Assembly (NCBI GenBank): GCA_032158295.1
Contig: CM063243.1
Location: 2,232,001 to 2,296,000 of the forward strand
Direction: 5' to 3'
Origin: Pycnopodia helianthoides
Taxonomy: Eukaryota; Echinodermata; Asteroidea; Forcipulatida; Asteriidae
DNA length: 64,000 nt
The position numbers and the translations under genes are program-made. Below, piece after piece: positions 21,174-33,236 of the stretch (the stretch's first letter is position 1; each line of letters opens with the position of its first letter). The notes beneath the pieces were generated by a model. The model was not told the DNA's origin, did not search any database, and saw only the letters and a list, made by a program, of their open reading frames with translations.

Positions 21174-21366
21174 GGGCCCAATTTCATAGAGCTGCTTAAG
21201 CACAAAAAGTAGCTAAGCACAACAAAATTATGCTTACCAGAATGAGGTTACCAGCCAAACTACCATGTCACATGTACAATTTGTGACTGGTATCCTGCTC
21301 ATTTCTGCTTAGCAGAAACTTGTTAAGCAATATTTTCTGCTTAAGCAGCTCTATGAAATTGGGCCC
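21174..21366. mobile_element. MITE with perfect 27 bp terminal inverted repeats
   Basis: The ends start GGGCCCAATTTCATAGAGCT and continue GCTTAAG; the right end is the exact complement. The 193 bp element carries inner inverted words such as tgcttagcagaa. Diverged relatives are seen at 31905-32103, 42088-42240 and 55995-56100, so this is a family in the genome. Confidence 0.8.
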
Positions 21367-21599
21367 ATGTCAATTGTGCACCGCGCGTACATAGATGAGC
21401 GTTGTCTATTGTTTCATCATCGGTTTACCTCTCTAAGATGGCGGCTTGATGACGTCATTGCATAAGGTTTATTAAGGACAAATCGGGACATAAAACTGAT
21501 CCTTATGATCATGCATAGTTGGCCCAATATCCAACAGACTTGAAAGGTTATGCTTGAGCAAGGTTCATTATAGCACAAAAATTATAGTTCGAAGAGACG

Positions 21600-23470
21600 C
21601 ATTAGGTTTAAATAACTAGGCTACATTGTCCTTTTCGTCAATACCGTCCTTGATGTGCAGCTTATTTTATGTTTTTTGTAAATTTCTTCTTCGCAAACAA
21701 TAATTTCAAGGTATTGATTGCCTCTCGGGAAACAAATATTCTGATCTCGGTTGTTAAATGCTTGTAAGAATAAAATGAGCAATATTTTGAAGCCTTTACC
21801 CGACATCAAAAGCTCAACATTGATTTATTGATGAAGCCATTTTCTTGTCAGTAGGCCTACATCAATGGTGTACCCATACATTTTCATAGGGGGGGGGGGG
21901 CAAGCAGGGGCAAAGGCAACATATTTTTGGGTGGGAGGGCTTGTTCAAGTATGGAACCATTCATGTTTATCATATTCCGGTCTCATTTGCCCCCCCCCCC
22001 CCCTGCAACCCCTCCCCCAGTCCTGGTTACACCGTTGCAGTCACTCATTGTGTCATCATGCAGAGAGAGAGAGAGAACATTATCTTTATATTATGAGCGC
22101 ATTGAACAAACACAGCAACTAATAACATACTCTGTATATTACTTAATAACAAAACAATTGCAAGTAGCAAGTCAACTGTGAATGCAATAAATTCTCAATG
22201 AGATATCAAGTTATTATTGCCTATCAATTCCAATTATGGATATATTTGACAGAGAGAATTATCTTTTTATTATGAGCGCACGGAACAAACACAACAACTA
22301 ATTACTTGCTGTTTGTATTGTGATTGAAAAGAAAATGAAAACAGTACAGCAAGTCAACTTGAAAGTATTTCAGTTTAAAAGTGATGAGGATGTTGAAGGA
22401 GCTTAAGCTTGCTCAAGCGTCAGCAGAATAAGTAGAATTATAAACTTAACTTTAAACTTGAGGACAATCTAATCGTTACATTTATGAGATCACTCTTTTT
22501 GAACACAATCTCACTAATTAATAATAATTAGTTAAGCCAATGAACGGTATGACAACAGAATTTTAGAGTGTACTTTAGTCCATAAAAACCAAGCGTGAAA
22601 GACTTGTTCGGCTACCGCTTGAAGTCGACTGGCAAAAAGAATGACAGCCAGCGGACAAAATAGTCAACAAACTTGTGTCATTGAATCATCCATCGTTTGG
22701 GGCCCAAATGGTTGACTCGTATCAAGAATTGTTCTACATTTAAAACGGACGCATATAGTAAGGTTTGACATCGACATCACAGATGAAAAAAATATTACGC
22801 CGTGACAAGCAAAGGACGCGTACATTTCGACAAAAATCGAACTGAACAAATAAACCGGATAACCGATTCAACGAGCGGTTAACCGATTAACGGAATAATT
22901 GTGGCACTATAGCTAATGGACCGATCCACTTATTGGTTCTTTTTAACCTAATCGACGACAGTCTGTCCGGAGGGACCACACCTGTACTACTACACCGACC
23001 AAACCTTAACATAAGCAGTGATGGAGATACTATTAAGTACTTGATTCTATACAATCCAATTCAACTTTTTTGTGGAATGACAATGCCGTGTAACGAACTC
23101 TGAAGTTACTTTAGCAAAATTACCAGTCTGGTACAGAGTGAGAACTCATAAACAAATTCACCCGCTCTACAGTTGACAATAACGGCCGTGTCGCTGACTT
23201 AACGGCTTCGGCAGCATGGCTATGGCTTGATCACTGAAAAGGCATATTCTTCAACGTTGTAGCTGCTGTCAACGTCCATAGCCGTAGCCGAAGTCGCTTG
23301 AGTAAGACGCGGGATAATTCTCAACACACTTTATAGATGCTGGGTCCGACTTGGGGCTGATTTGACCAATACATTTAGTCTTTTTACAGATTATGATTTT
23401 AAAGCTTTCATAGTTTCGCGCAATTAGAAACATGTCAATGACAAGTGATATGTTAGGCTTACAAACTGAA
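21600..23470. repeat. Lectin duplication unit A, lectin reading frame lost
   Basis: The DNA matches the flanks of the lectin at 26385: 21600-22210 matches 25690-26230, and 22360-23400 matches 26870-27900. The last words of the lectin (tttcagtttaaaagtgatgagg, near 22367) are present, but the rest of the coding sequence is missing, replaced by a partial repeat of the gagcgca...aacaaacacaacaacta segment. This is a unit that has lost its gene, probably by deletion between repeats. Confidence 0.65.
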
Positions 23471-23699
23471 AATGATCTATATTCTGGATCCTGGCATTAA
23501 TTCACGTCCATCACTTATGTTCAAACCATTTTGATGTTACATATTGTATTTGTGCATTGTCTGTGGCATGTGGGAAGTTTTTGTATATGTGCTTCTCTTT
23601 TTAAACAGCATCATCGTCAAAAATTGGTTCAGAGAAAACAATTCTTCAAAACAAGTTCTTTCGACAAAAATCGGGCCATGCAACTTAAGATTGAATGCG

Positions 23700-24170
23700 G
23701 CTGTTTATAGAGGAGGTCTTACACACGGTTGTACATTATTGAATAATTATATCCATGCCTTGGAACATTCTATTTTACCCTATATTATATTTTAAAGTTT
23801 ATTCGGGGTATCTTTTAAAACAATTTTGGACATTACAATGAATTTAAAGTGAAAGCTGGCGTTTGGCTAGGATTTGAAGAAACAACAGCTGCAATTGAAG
23901 ACAATTTTCTGTGGATGTTTGATCAGAAAGTGTTAGGAACCAAATAAAAGGGACGTGCACTTCCCTTTTGAGTCGGAGGAAATTTGGGCTGCTCCAGATA
24001 AAATCCGATGCAATCTAAAACATCAATTGACGAAAAGGGACCCTGACAATATTTGTAAGTACTTGAATGTTGTCTCGTTCACTTTAGATTGGATTTTTGG
24101 TTCTGGTAATTTAATCTCAGAAAATATATTACAGATTCACTGTTACATTTCTCCAAATTAGTGTGAGTTT
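23700..24170. repeat. Duplicated block, also at 30935-31430
   Basis: Both places share ccttggaacatt or ctttggaacatt, tttggct(a)gg, a gatttgaaga segment, atcagaaag, tgacgaaaagggaccctgac and a closing attagtgtgagtt(t/c)ttaccacgcag segment. It is part of the lectin-cluster duplication history. No gene is seen in it. Confidence 0.55.
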
Positions 24171-24414
24171 TTACCACGCAGTATAGGTTGAACTCCTTTT
24201 GCGATTTTTGCATGGATTTGATTATAATGCCACTACACAATGTGTAGTAATTCATGACGAACTGTCGTTCAGTGGGGGGGGGGGTCAATATATATGGAAC
24301 CATTTATTTTGAGCGTTGTTTTGATCTTCATCCCCCTGCTCACTCGACGTATGCCTAAAATAAGCAGGTAACTTTGTGGTTGCCTTCTCAGCAGCCGGTC
24401 GATGATGACGATCA

Positions 24415-24600
24415 TCACACAGTACTGTATGACAGTATCTGTTCAGTTTCATCAAAAGTCTTGGCATCCGTCACGAGAAGGTAGCAATGATTCCCAAAAC
24501 TTGTCCATGGACTGCTGCAGGACATGCAGGGAGATACGATCAGGACATGCAACTGAAGGAGTGCTGCAAGAATACTGAAAACAGTGAAGTTTGTTGCCAT
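24415..24600 (-). pseudogene. C-type lectin fragment (N-terminal stub)
   Basis: The frame starts MATNFTVFSILAALLQLHVL and continues through CMSCSSPWTSFGNHCYL to TFDETEQ, where homology with the intact lectins stops at about residue 53. Seven unrelated codons and a stop follow. The usual second half of the domain, with the calcium site and three disulfide cysteines, is missing. The upstream leader (AEYRRYHPELK in translation) is of the class shared with the lectins at 29986 and 57125. The stub is probably the product of a broken inverted duplication. Confidence 0.75.
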
Positions 24601-24992
24601 TTTGAGCTCTGGGTGATAGCGTCTGTACTCGGCAGGACGCAAACAGTTTTTAGCAATATTATGTAGCTGTATAATAAACCGCATCCCTGTCTTTCGACCT
24701 TTCAGTTAATACACACTGCATTTAACTGCGCATTTTAAAGTTTTTCGCCCTGTTGTTGATGGATTATTAAGCACTCTTAAAATGATGTAGTCTTACCGCT
24801 AATTGGCTTTACTAATTAATATTATTAAGTGAGATTGTGTTCAACAGAAAGAGTGGACATATATATAATGGGTTTGATAAAATTTGAATGATGACCGGGT
24901 TTTTAAAAAGCTCTCAAGAATCGCTGAGTATCTTATATTTAATTCATGTTATAATGGCATCGGGGATAAATAATACAAGTTTTCCACACCCC

Positions 24993-25361
24993 TTAAAGGC
25001 AGTGGACACTATTGGTAATTACTCATTACCTTACTTGGTAACGAGTAATGGGGAGAGGTTGACAGTATAAAACATTGTGAGAAACGGCTCCCTCTGAGGT
25101 GACATAGTTTTCGAGAAAGAAGTAATTTTCCACGAATTTGATTTCGAGACCTCATAATTAGATTTTGAGGTCTCGAAATCAACCATATGAAAGCACACAA
25201 CTTCGTGTGACAAGGGTGTTTTTTCTTTCATAGTTATCTCGCAACTTTGACGACCAATTGAGCTCAAGTTTTTACAGGTTTGTTATTTTATTCATATATT
25301 GAGATACATCAAGTGAGAAGACTGGTCTTTGACAATTACCTATAGTGTCCAGTGTCTTTAA
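24993..25361. mobile_element. MITE flanked by TTAA
   Basis: The ends are AGGCAGTGGACACTATTGGT at the left and, in reverse complement at the right, AGACACTGGACACTATAGGT. Each is bordered by TTAA. An internal 15 bp palindrome (25140-25154 with 25166-25180, gatttcgagacctca) lies near the centre. It sits in the leader-side flank of the lectin stub, where unit C at about 29600 has no such insertion. Confidence 0.8.
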
Positions 25362-25689
25362 GTCGCATTACATTATACTATGATAAGATAAAAGCCAATA
25401 AAGGCATACAATGGACACATTATGTCAAGTCCTCCACCAGCACTGTCTCTTAATGGCCAAGAATAGAAATGTTTGCATGGTACGGGGACAAACAATGGGG
25501 CCAAATAGATTATGCGTTTAAAGTGATTGAATCTTAGCATACATTTCATATTGAGGACACAACGAGAAACAGAACCATCCTAGTGGTGCGGTGCATTGTT
25601 GGCTCACTATCCCACAGACTTCAAAGGTCATGCTTGTAGTAACTTGCAGTAAATAAACTGAAATCATAGTTCAAGAAGACACATTAGGT

Positions 25690-26384
25690 TTATAAATAAA
25701 TTACATATTTCTTCCTTTTCGTCAATACTATCATTGGATTGCAACTTAATTTATGTTTGGAAATTTTGTACTCATAAAAAAACAACTCAAGGTAATAATT
25801 TTCACTTAAGTTATTAAAGATCCTTGTATAATGAATAAAATGAACAATATTTTGAAGCCTTTAACTGGCATCAAAAGCTAGAATTGATTTAGTGATGAAG
25901 CCATTTTCTTTTGAAAGCATAACATAGGGGGGGGGGCAATCGGGGCAAAGACATAAGGGGCAATCATGTGTGCATTGTTTCGATCTCATAGGCTTCTCAG
26001 CCCCCCCCCCCTCCACTGCAGTCAATCACTGTGTCATCATGAAGAGAGAGAGAGAGAATTATTTTTATATTATGGGCGCATTGAACAAACACAGCAACTA
26101 ATAACATACTCTGTAGATTACTTAATAACAAAACAATTGCAAGTAGCAAGTCAACTGTGATTGAAATAAAATCTCAATGAGACATCAAGTTATTATTGCC
26201 TTTCAATTCCCATTATAGACATACTTGACATATTTTTGTTATTTCAAAATTAATGAGTGAGCTGATGAGCGCTCTCCTACAGTACAACTGCGTATTGCTG
26301 TGGAGGGTGGAGCTGCTCGGCAACTTAACATTTAAAGACTGTGTTCATCCTGCCGAGTACAGACGCTATCACTCAGAGCTCAAA
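25690..26384. repeat. Upstream part of lectin unit B
   Basis: This flank is shared with unit A (21600-22210), including a poly-G tract, a poly-C tract and a gagagagaga run. The last 60 bp before the lectin ATG (aacatttaaag, ctgccgagtacagacgctat, cactcagagctcaaa) are shared with unit D and probably hold the transcription start and leader. The tttaaa at about 26331 is a possible TATA substitute. Confidence 0.5.
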
Positions 26385-26891
26385 ATGGCAGCAAACTTCA
26401 CTGTTTTCAGTATTCTTGTAGCTCTCCTTCAGTCGCATTTCCTGATCGTATCTCCCGCATGCATGTCCTGCAGCAGTCCATGGACAAGTTTTGGGAATCG
26501 TTGCTACCTTTTCGGGACGGATGCCAAGACCTTTGATGAAGCTGAACAGTACTGTCAGGGTTTGTCACGCCTTGGCAAACCATCTCATCTGGCATCCATT
26601 ATGAGCCAAGAGGAAAATGACTTCCTCTTCCTGCTTGCTACAGTGATGAACGGAGGGGTGTATCAGAACACATGGCTCGGCTACCGACGTGACACAACCA
26701 CGGGTTCCTTCGCCTGGATCGACGGTAGCCCTACCGGGAGCTACACCAACTGGGCCCCGAATCGACCCGATGAAGCTGGTATTGATGATTGTGTCTGTAT
26801 GCGTGCAAACTCCTTGTGGAATGACAAAGGCTGCACTAAATTAAGGAGATTCATTTGCAAAAGACCTGAAAGTTTTTCAGTTCAAATCTAA
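26385..26891 (+). CDS. Secreted C-type lectin, copy B (168 aa)
   Basis: This is a single-exon gene for a small secreted C-type lectin. Residues 1 to about 25 (MAANFTVFSILVALLQSHFL...) are a signal peptide; the rest is one C-type lectin domain. Cysteines 29 and 40 would form the long-form N-terminal disulfide; 57-158 and 136-150 are the two core disulfides; 26 and 138 are extra. WIDGSP lies at 111-116 and the WND calcium ligands at 145-147. The residues that decide sugar choice read RPD (127-129) instead of QPD or EPN, so binding may be weak or altered. I chose this ATG over an in-frame one 132 bases upstream because all copies share it and the signal peptide begins here. It is likely an immune or mucus lectin, by family knowledge only. 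Confidence 0.9.
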   Translation: MAANFTVFSILVALLQSHFLIVSPACMSCSSPWTSFGNRCYLFGTDAKTFDEAEQYCQGLSRLGKPSHLASIMSQEENDFLFLLATVMNGGVYQNTWLGYRRDTTTGSFAWIDGSPTGSYTNWAPNRPDEAGIDDCVCMRANSLWNDKGCTKLRRFICKRPESFSVQI

Positions 26892-27900
26892 TGAGGATGT
26901 TAGAGGAGCTTTAAGCTTGCTCAAGCGTCAGCAGAATAAGTAGAATTATACACTTAACTATAAAGTTAATGAACAGCCAATTTTAATATAAATGCACTCT
27001 TTTTTTTAACACAACCCCACTATTTATGTTAAATAGTCAAGCCAATTAACGATAACAAATCAACAGAATTTTAGAGTGTATTTTAATCCATCAAAACTGA
27101 GCATGAAAGCATTGTTCGGCTACCGCCTGAAGTCGACTGGCAAAAAGAATATAGGCAACGGTCGTCATAGTCAACAAACTTGTGTCATTGAAGCACCCAT
27201 CAAAAGAATTGTTCTACATTTAAAACGGACGCATTTAGTAAAGTTTGACATCGCCATCACAGAAACAAATATTACGCCGTGACAAGCAAGGACGTGTACA
27301 TTTCAAGAATAATCGAACTAAAAAATAAACCGGATAACCGATTCAACGAGCTGTTAATCGATTCAACGAGCGTTTAACCAATTAACCGAATAACAATTGT
27401 GGCACTAAAGTTGATGGACCGATCCATCACTTACTGGTTCTTTCCTTATCGCCGACAGTCTGTCCGGAGGGACCACACCTGTACTACTACACCGACCAAC
27501 CCTTAACATAAGCGGTGATGGAGAGAATATGCCGAGGTACTTGATTCTATACAATCCAATTCAACTTTTTGTGGATAGACAATGCCGTGTAACGAAGTCA
27601 GAAGTTACTTTAGCAAATTTACCAGTCTGGTACAGAGTGGGAACTCATTAACAAATTCACTGGCTCTATCCGACAATAACGGCCGTGTGTCTGACTTAAC
27701 GGCTTCGGAAGTGGCTATGACTGAATCGCTGAAAAGGCATATTCTTCAACGTTGTCGCTGCTGTCAACGGCCATAGCCGTAGCCGAAGTCGCTTGAGTCA
27801 GACGCTGGATAATTCTCAACACACTTTAAAGATGCTGATGGGTCCGATTTGGGGCTGATTTGACCCATTAAATTTAGACGTAAGTTTTAAATAGCTTTTT
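26892..27900. repeat. Conserved 3' module of the lectin units
   Basis: The same DNA follows the lectin stop in units A (22380-23400), B (here) and D (33740-34680), and partly in C (30496-30900). It includes gcttgctcaagcgtcag, aagtcgactggcaaaaagaa, the cggataaccgattcaacgag words, gtctgtccggagggaccaca and ttaccagtctggtacagagt. Near 27700-27790 it has an imperfect inverted repeat (cggcttcgg...ggctatg with ccatagccgtagccgaag). It probably contains the 3' UTR and a downstream repeat. Short frames in it are not kept across copies. Confidence 0.5.
27324..27329 (+). terminator. Possible polyadenylation signal of lectin B
   Basis: AATAAA just before ccggataaccg is present at the equivalent place in units A (about 22848) and D (about 34193). 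That conservation, about 430 bp after the stop, makes it a candidate signal. It is not proven. Confidence 0.3.
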
Positions 27901-27949
27901 ATAGGTTATCAGAAAGTTAAAGGGTCTAAGTTTTCACATGTATAACATT

Positions 27950-28265
27950 GGGTATTGTCAAAGACCAGTATCTGCACTTTATGTGACCCAACATGTACAT
28001 GAAATAACAAATTTGTGAAGGTTAAAGCTCAATCGGTCATCGGAGTCATGAGAAAATAGTGCAAAGCCCCGTTATATGTTTTTTTTATTCAAACATCGGG
28101 TTTTGGACACGCGAGATCAAAACTAGTTGTTTTACTCATTTCCTCAAAAAGTATAGCTTTTCAAGCTAAACTAATTCAAGGGAAGTTTTTCACCATGATC
28201 ATCGTTATACCATGTAAGTTATGTGCAAATATGTGAAAATTTATATTTTTCAATCATATACCATT
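27950..28265. repeat. Dispersed repeat, relative at 41880-42065
   Basis: The two places share aaagaccagtatc(t/g)gcactt, tatgtgacccaaca, catgaaataacaaatt, ctcaatcg(g/t)tcatc(g/a)gagtca and gatcaaaact. The general design resembles the TTAA elements elsewhere in the window, but clear ends are lacking here. Confidence 0.45.
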
Positions 28266-28274
28266 GTTGCGCAC

Positions 28275-28680
28275 ACCCCTTATAGGCAAAGTATACCTTT
28301 GGTTTTTGGAACCGTTTAATTGTTTTAATCCTATATAAACGTAGACAATAAAACTGACCTGTGATAATTTTATTTCAAAAGGTGGTCGCGTTTTTGAAAT
28401 ATCGCAAAAATCCACAGCGAATAATTATGTCAACGCATAAAGAATAATCCCTCACAGGAATACACGATCTGAGAAACGTTTCTGACAGAAACGTTTCTCG
28501 GATTCAAATTTTTGGGGATAAAAACTGACTTTTTTGTCCATATCCACATTATTTTTAATTGAAATGTTTCTTAACATGCTTTATACTATCGAAAGTTGCT
28601 GTACTTCTAACCAAGTCAGTTTTTATTGCCATAAATTTTTTGAGCGATTACCAATCGTGTACCTTCCCTTTAAGGGGTTG
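28275..28680. mobile_element. MITE-like element with central perfect hairpin
   Basis: The ends are roughly inverted (ccccttataggcaaagtata and, in reverse complement, ccccttaaagggaaggtaca). In the interior a 13 bp perfect palindrome, gagaaacgtttct with a three-base loop, lies at 28471-28499. There is no open frame. Confidence 0.5.
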
Positions 28681-29985
28681 CAATAAGAAGACAAATTCAA
28701 TGAAAAACTAAGTGGTAGCTAGTTACAAACTAAAAATGAATTGTTGTCAGGATCCCGAACTTAAATCACGTCCATCAGCCATGTACAAACTATTTTGCAT
28801 ATTGCATGTAATTTGTGCTTTGTCCGTGGCATATATGCCCAAGTTTGTATATACATGTTTTTCGCTTTGAAATCTGTCAACATTAGTTCAGAGAAAAATA
28901 TTTAAAATTATATATATATATCGGCAAAAATCGGGCCATGCAACTTGAAGTTGGTAAAAGAGTTATTTGTCATATCAATTGTTAAAAGTCCTTGTAAGAA
29001 TAAAATGAGCAATATTTTGAAGCCTGTATATACCCGACATCAAAAGCTCCAATGGTTTATTGATGAAACCATTTTTGTTTGTCAGTACAACAAAAAGGAA
29101 CCATTTTATTTTGAGCGTTGTTTGGATCTCATTCCCCCCTACACACTCGACAGATAACAGAAATAAGCGGGTAAAACTTGACACGTCGGTAACACCATGT
29201 AATCGTAAATTACAGGAACTATGACGTCTTCAGACTTCCCAAGAACGCCAGGACTGTAAAAAAAAACTTTCAATCAGACTTAAATTTCCCCTTGAAATCA
29301 GTCACAATCCACTGACCACAATCCAAACTATCTTCACAATTCCTTCCCACAAACTTTGCGTTGAAAGTGAGATAATGCTAAATTACCCACCGGCACATTA
29401 CACGAGTAAACTCGTTTCGCTTTTTAATACCAACCTTAGGCAGATAATTCCCCCGCTGTACTTCATCCCTTTTAAATTTCTTCTTTGTTTCCTTTTTCAG
29501 TTTTTTATTCATAAACATTATATTAGGCTTGTATTCCCCCTGCAGGTCTCTGAAAGCATGATTAATTATACAGTGCTTATATACAGTGCACATCGGTGTA
29601 AGGGGTCTGGAAAGATTGTATTATTTATCCCCGATGCAATTATAACATGAATGAAATAAGATACTCAGCGATTCTTGAGAGCTTTTTAAAAACCCGGTCA
29701 TCCTTGTAACAAACTCATCATTTATAAATCCACTCTTTCTGAACACAATCCCACCTATTAATGTTAAATAGTAAAGCCAATGAACGGTATGACAACATAA
29801 TGTTTAGAGTGCTTTATAGCCCATCAAAACCAGGGCGAAACACTTTAAAATGTGCAGTTAATGCAGTATGTATTAACTGCAAGGTCGAATATAGACAGGG
29901 ATGCAGTTTAATACAGCTAAATAATATTATTGCTAAAAACTGTTTTCATCCTGCCGAGTACAGACGCTATCACTCAGAGCTCAAA

Positions 29986-30495
29986 ATGGCATCAAACTTC
30001 ACTGTTTTCAGTATTCTTGTAGCTCTCCTTCAGTCGCATTTCCTGATCGTATCTCCCGCATGCATGTCCTGCAAGAGTCCATGGGCACGTTTTGGGAATC
30101 ATTGCTACCTGTTTGTGACGGATGCCAAGACCTTTGATGAAGCTGAACAGTACTGTCAGGGTTTGTCACGCCTTGGCAGACCATCTCATCTGGCATCCAT
30201 TATGAGCAAAGAGGAAAATGACTTCATCCTCCTGCTTGCCACAGTGATGAACAGAGGGGTGTTTCAGCACACATGGTTCGGCTACCGACGTGACTCAACC
30301 ACGGGTTCCTTCGCCTGGATCGACGGTAGCCCTTCCGGGAGCTACACCAACTGGGGCCCGAATCAACCCGATGATGGTGGTGGTACGGAGGATTGTGTCC
30401 AGATGTCTGAAAATTCACCATGGCATGACAATACCTGCATGCGATTGAGGAGCTTCATATGTAAAATACCTGAAAGATTTTCAGTTGAAATGTGA
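29986..30495 (+). CDS. Secreted C-type lectin, copy C (169 aa)
   Basis: A paralogue of the lectin at 26385 with the same layout: signal peptide to about residue 25, then one C-type domain with cysteines 29, 40, 57, 137, 151 and 159. Residues 1-75 are almost identical to the other copies. The sugar-choice motif is QPD (127-129), typical of galactose-type domains in this family. The calcium motif is WHD (146-148) in place of WND, so the asparagine ligand is lost and calcium binding may be weak. In-frame codons upstream extend the open frame to 29761 but are non-homologous leader; this ATG is the shared start. The leader is of the second class (ttgctaaaaactgttttcat), as in the copies at 24600 and 57125. 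Confidence 0.9.
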   Translation: MASNFTVFSILVALLQSHFLIVSPACMSCKSPWARFGNHCYLFVTDAKTFDEAEQYCQGLSRLGRPSHLASIMSKEENDFILLLATVMNRGVFQHTWFGYRRDSTTGSFAWIDGSPSGSYTNWGPNQPDDGGGTEDCVQMSENSPWHDNTCMRLRSFICKIPERFSVEM

Positions 30496-31904
30496 TGAGG
30501 ATGTTGAAGGATCTTAAGCTTGCTCCAGCGTCAGGAGAATAAGTAGTGTTGTAAACTTAACTAAAAACTTAATAACAATAAGTCAAATATGAAAGCCTTG
30601 TCCGCCTACCGCCTGATGAAGTCGACTGGAAAAGTATATATAATAGGCAACCGATGGCACTTTAAACTTGTGTCATTGAAGCACCCATGTTTTTGGGGGG
30701 CCCAAATGGTTTATTCATATCAAGAATGGTTGTACATTTAAAATGGACGCATGTAGTATGGTTTGAAATCGGCACACAGAACACATATTGCCCCGTGACA
30801 AGCAAGGACGTGTACATTTAAAGAACAATCGAACTGTAAAAACTACACCAGATGACCGATTAACTTTCGCAGCACTATAACATATGGACCAATCCATTTA
30901 CTGGTTCAGCGCAGAAATGAAATTATTGGAATATTATGCTTTGGAACATTATATTTTAGTTTAGATATCTTTAATCTTTATGTTTAATTTTGGATAGTGA
31001 GACAATGAATTTACAGTAAAAACAAGTGTTTGGCTGGCCCGAAATGGATGGATTTGAAGACACGACAGCTGGGAGTGTTTTATCAGAAAGCGTATAGAAC
31101 CAAAAAGAGGGGATCCACTTTTCCCTTTTAAATTTTGAGAAATTTGGGATGCTCTAGTTGAAGTTGGATGCAATCTAATACACCAGTTGACGAAAAGGGA
31201 CCCTGACAATGCTTGAATGTTGTATTGTTCTCTGTACATTGGATTTTTATTTTAGTTCTGGTAAACTAATATCAGAAAATTCATTAGGGATTCATTGTTA
31301 ATTTTGTCCAAATTAGTGTGAGTTCTTACCACGCAGTAGAGGTTGAACTCCTTTTGCAATTTTTGCATGGATTTGATTGTAATTATTGCCTCTCACAATG
31401 TACAGTAATTCATGACGAACTGTCGTTCAATTAATGTAGTAATAAATTAAGCAGGGCTTTTTGGTCAAATGCCTCTAGTCTACACAGCATGAGAAAATGT
31501 CTTTCAAACTAATTCAATAATTACAATCAAGCAGAAACACACTTTCAATTGAACAGCAAAATTTTTGATTTTTTTGAAAACCATCGTTTTTATTGCTGTG
31601 GCTCAAAAAGATGCCTTTAGTTGGTATTAATTGCGTATTTTGTCCTTTTCGTAAATATTCTCAGTCATAGAATTACAGCTAATTTCAGTAAAGCTAACTG
31701 TCAACTCAATCATTTCAAAAAGGCCATTGTAACCACATAGTATAAATAAACACATTATTTTGAAGCCTGGCACCAAAATAGGTTGTTTGTAGTTTGTTTA
31801 AGCCATGATCTAATTAAGTAGCAACTCAACTTTGAAGGGAGTAAATGCATATTGATCTACTCTAGGAGAGGACAATTATAAGCATAACAATGAACACAGT
31901 GTAC

Positions 31905-32103
31905 TGCGGCCCTATACCTGATCCCAATTATACAGCTGCTTATTAAGCAGAAAAATAATTGTTGAACAATTAATCTGCTCAGCAAACATGAGCAGGATAC
32001 CAGTCACATATGGTACATGTGATATCATATTTTGGCTGGTAACCTTATTTGTTGGGCTTAGCTCCTTTTTGTGCTTAAGCAGATCTATGAACTTGAGACC
32101 TGG
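31905..32103. mobile_element. Diverged copy of the GGGCCC MITE
   Basis: It has a degraded end (atcccaattatacagctgctta), internal gagcaggataccagtcacat and ttttggctggtaacctta, and an end with gcttaagcagatctatgaact. The family is best seen at 21174-21366. Confidence 0.5.
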
Positions 32104-32339
32104 CATCCAAAGCTCTACTGCGGTGATTTGTTAAAGCCATTATCTCAGTAGCAAGTTAACTACATGGAGGAAGTAATGCATAATGAGCTATGAAGTTTAT
32201 AAATGCGTGCCTTTAATTCTTAGCTTTTGATAAGGATTTTTGGTTTTGATGTCAAACTTGAGCTGATGATTGCTCCTTTCAGACTATGACTGTGTGTCAT
32301 TGTGGCATTGGAGCTGCTCAAAGGGCAACTAAACAATGA

Positions 32340-32393
32340 AAAACTTGCCGAATGTAACTTGCCGAGTACAGACGGCTATCACTCGGATTATTA
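32340..32393 (+). pseudogene. Truncated lectin leader
   Basis: The words cttgccgagtacagacggct and atcactcgg match the leader just before the ATG of the intact lectins (ctgccgagtacagacgctat, cactcagag). Homology stops before the ATG and unrelated DNA follows. It marks another broken copy of the lectin unit, about 0.85 kb before the intact copy D. Confidence 0.55.
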
Positions 32394-32455
32394 TGATTGT
32401 AATACATAGCAACAGTAATAGTATAGTAAACACAAAAGAACAATAGGGGCCAACA

Positions 32456-32678
32456 TAGACTTGTGGACAGGTTGTTGTTTCGGTGATAGCGTTAACGGCT
32501 CTCTCGCAACTATCCGCTCGCGAGACAGCTGTTCCACGCGAGACTACTGCTCTCTCGACTACGGCCCCATTTAACCATTTAACTGGACATTTTGGGCAGT
32601 AGTCAGGATCCAGCAATATCGGGAGAACAGTATAATCGTGTCAGAGCATGCACATGTAACGACTTGTCCACAAGTCTA
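32456..32678. mobile_element. Short MITE, 19-20 bp terminal inverted repeats
   Basis: The left end agacttgtggacaggttgt and the right end aacgacttgtccacaagtct are near-perfect complements, and TA on each side fits a Tc1/mariner-like target. A reading frame that crosses it (32329-32616, minus) is chance. Confidence 0.6.
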
Positions 32679-33236
32679 GGACCTACAAAGAAACAAAAAC
32701 AACATGGAAAGGGAGGGGGGGGGGGTCATAAAAGCAAAGCTAATTGTTAAGCACAGAGCCCCCCAAGAAAATAAAGCTTTGAAAGTATATTATGGTGCCT
32801 CATCTTTTTTTCCCTATTCAAATCACTGTAACCAAACTAAGGCCGGAAGGGGAGGATAGTCCGCCATCATGAAGAACCTTTCGGGGGAATGGTGAGAATA
32901 CCAGTGTCTGTGAGCAGTGAGAATACAAAGGCGCCCTCTACATCGATGGTGGTGTAAACCAACACACATCATCAAACAATGCTGGATGCAACAATCATCA
33001 TGCACAAAACACACGTGTAAAACGTGTTATGTTCAGGGTCCTTCAAACTAGTAAATATGATCATGGAACGAACTCACCGTTTAACTGTAAACTCGTGAAT
33101 GGGGGCGGCCATCTTCGAACCCTTTATTCTTTAGTAACTTGTAGTTCATGATAACACAACACAATACAACAGTAACTAAACATTTAAAAACTGTGTTCAT
33201 CCTGCCGAGTACAGACGCTATCACTCAGAGCTCAAA

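Noticed and set aside
26253..26384. N-terminal extension of lectin B by 44 codons
   Set aside because: The extension is leader DNA shared with copies that have stops or other sequence there; the signal peptide starts at the common ATG.
26407..26595. Minus-strand frame opposite lectin B, also seen opposite lectin C (30008-30196)
   Set aside because: It is conserved only because the lectin coding strand is conserved; no splice or start support.
27582..27776. Small gene in the lectin 3' module
   Set aside because: The frame is disrupted in the equivalent DNA of units A and D.
29761..29985. N-terminal extension of lectin C by 75 codons
   Set aside because: Same reason: the shared ATG and signal peptide begin at 29986.
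32329..32616. Minus-strand 95-codon membrane protein
   Set aside because: The frame crosses the border of a MITE and a lectin leader relic, so it is a chance fusion.
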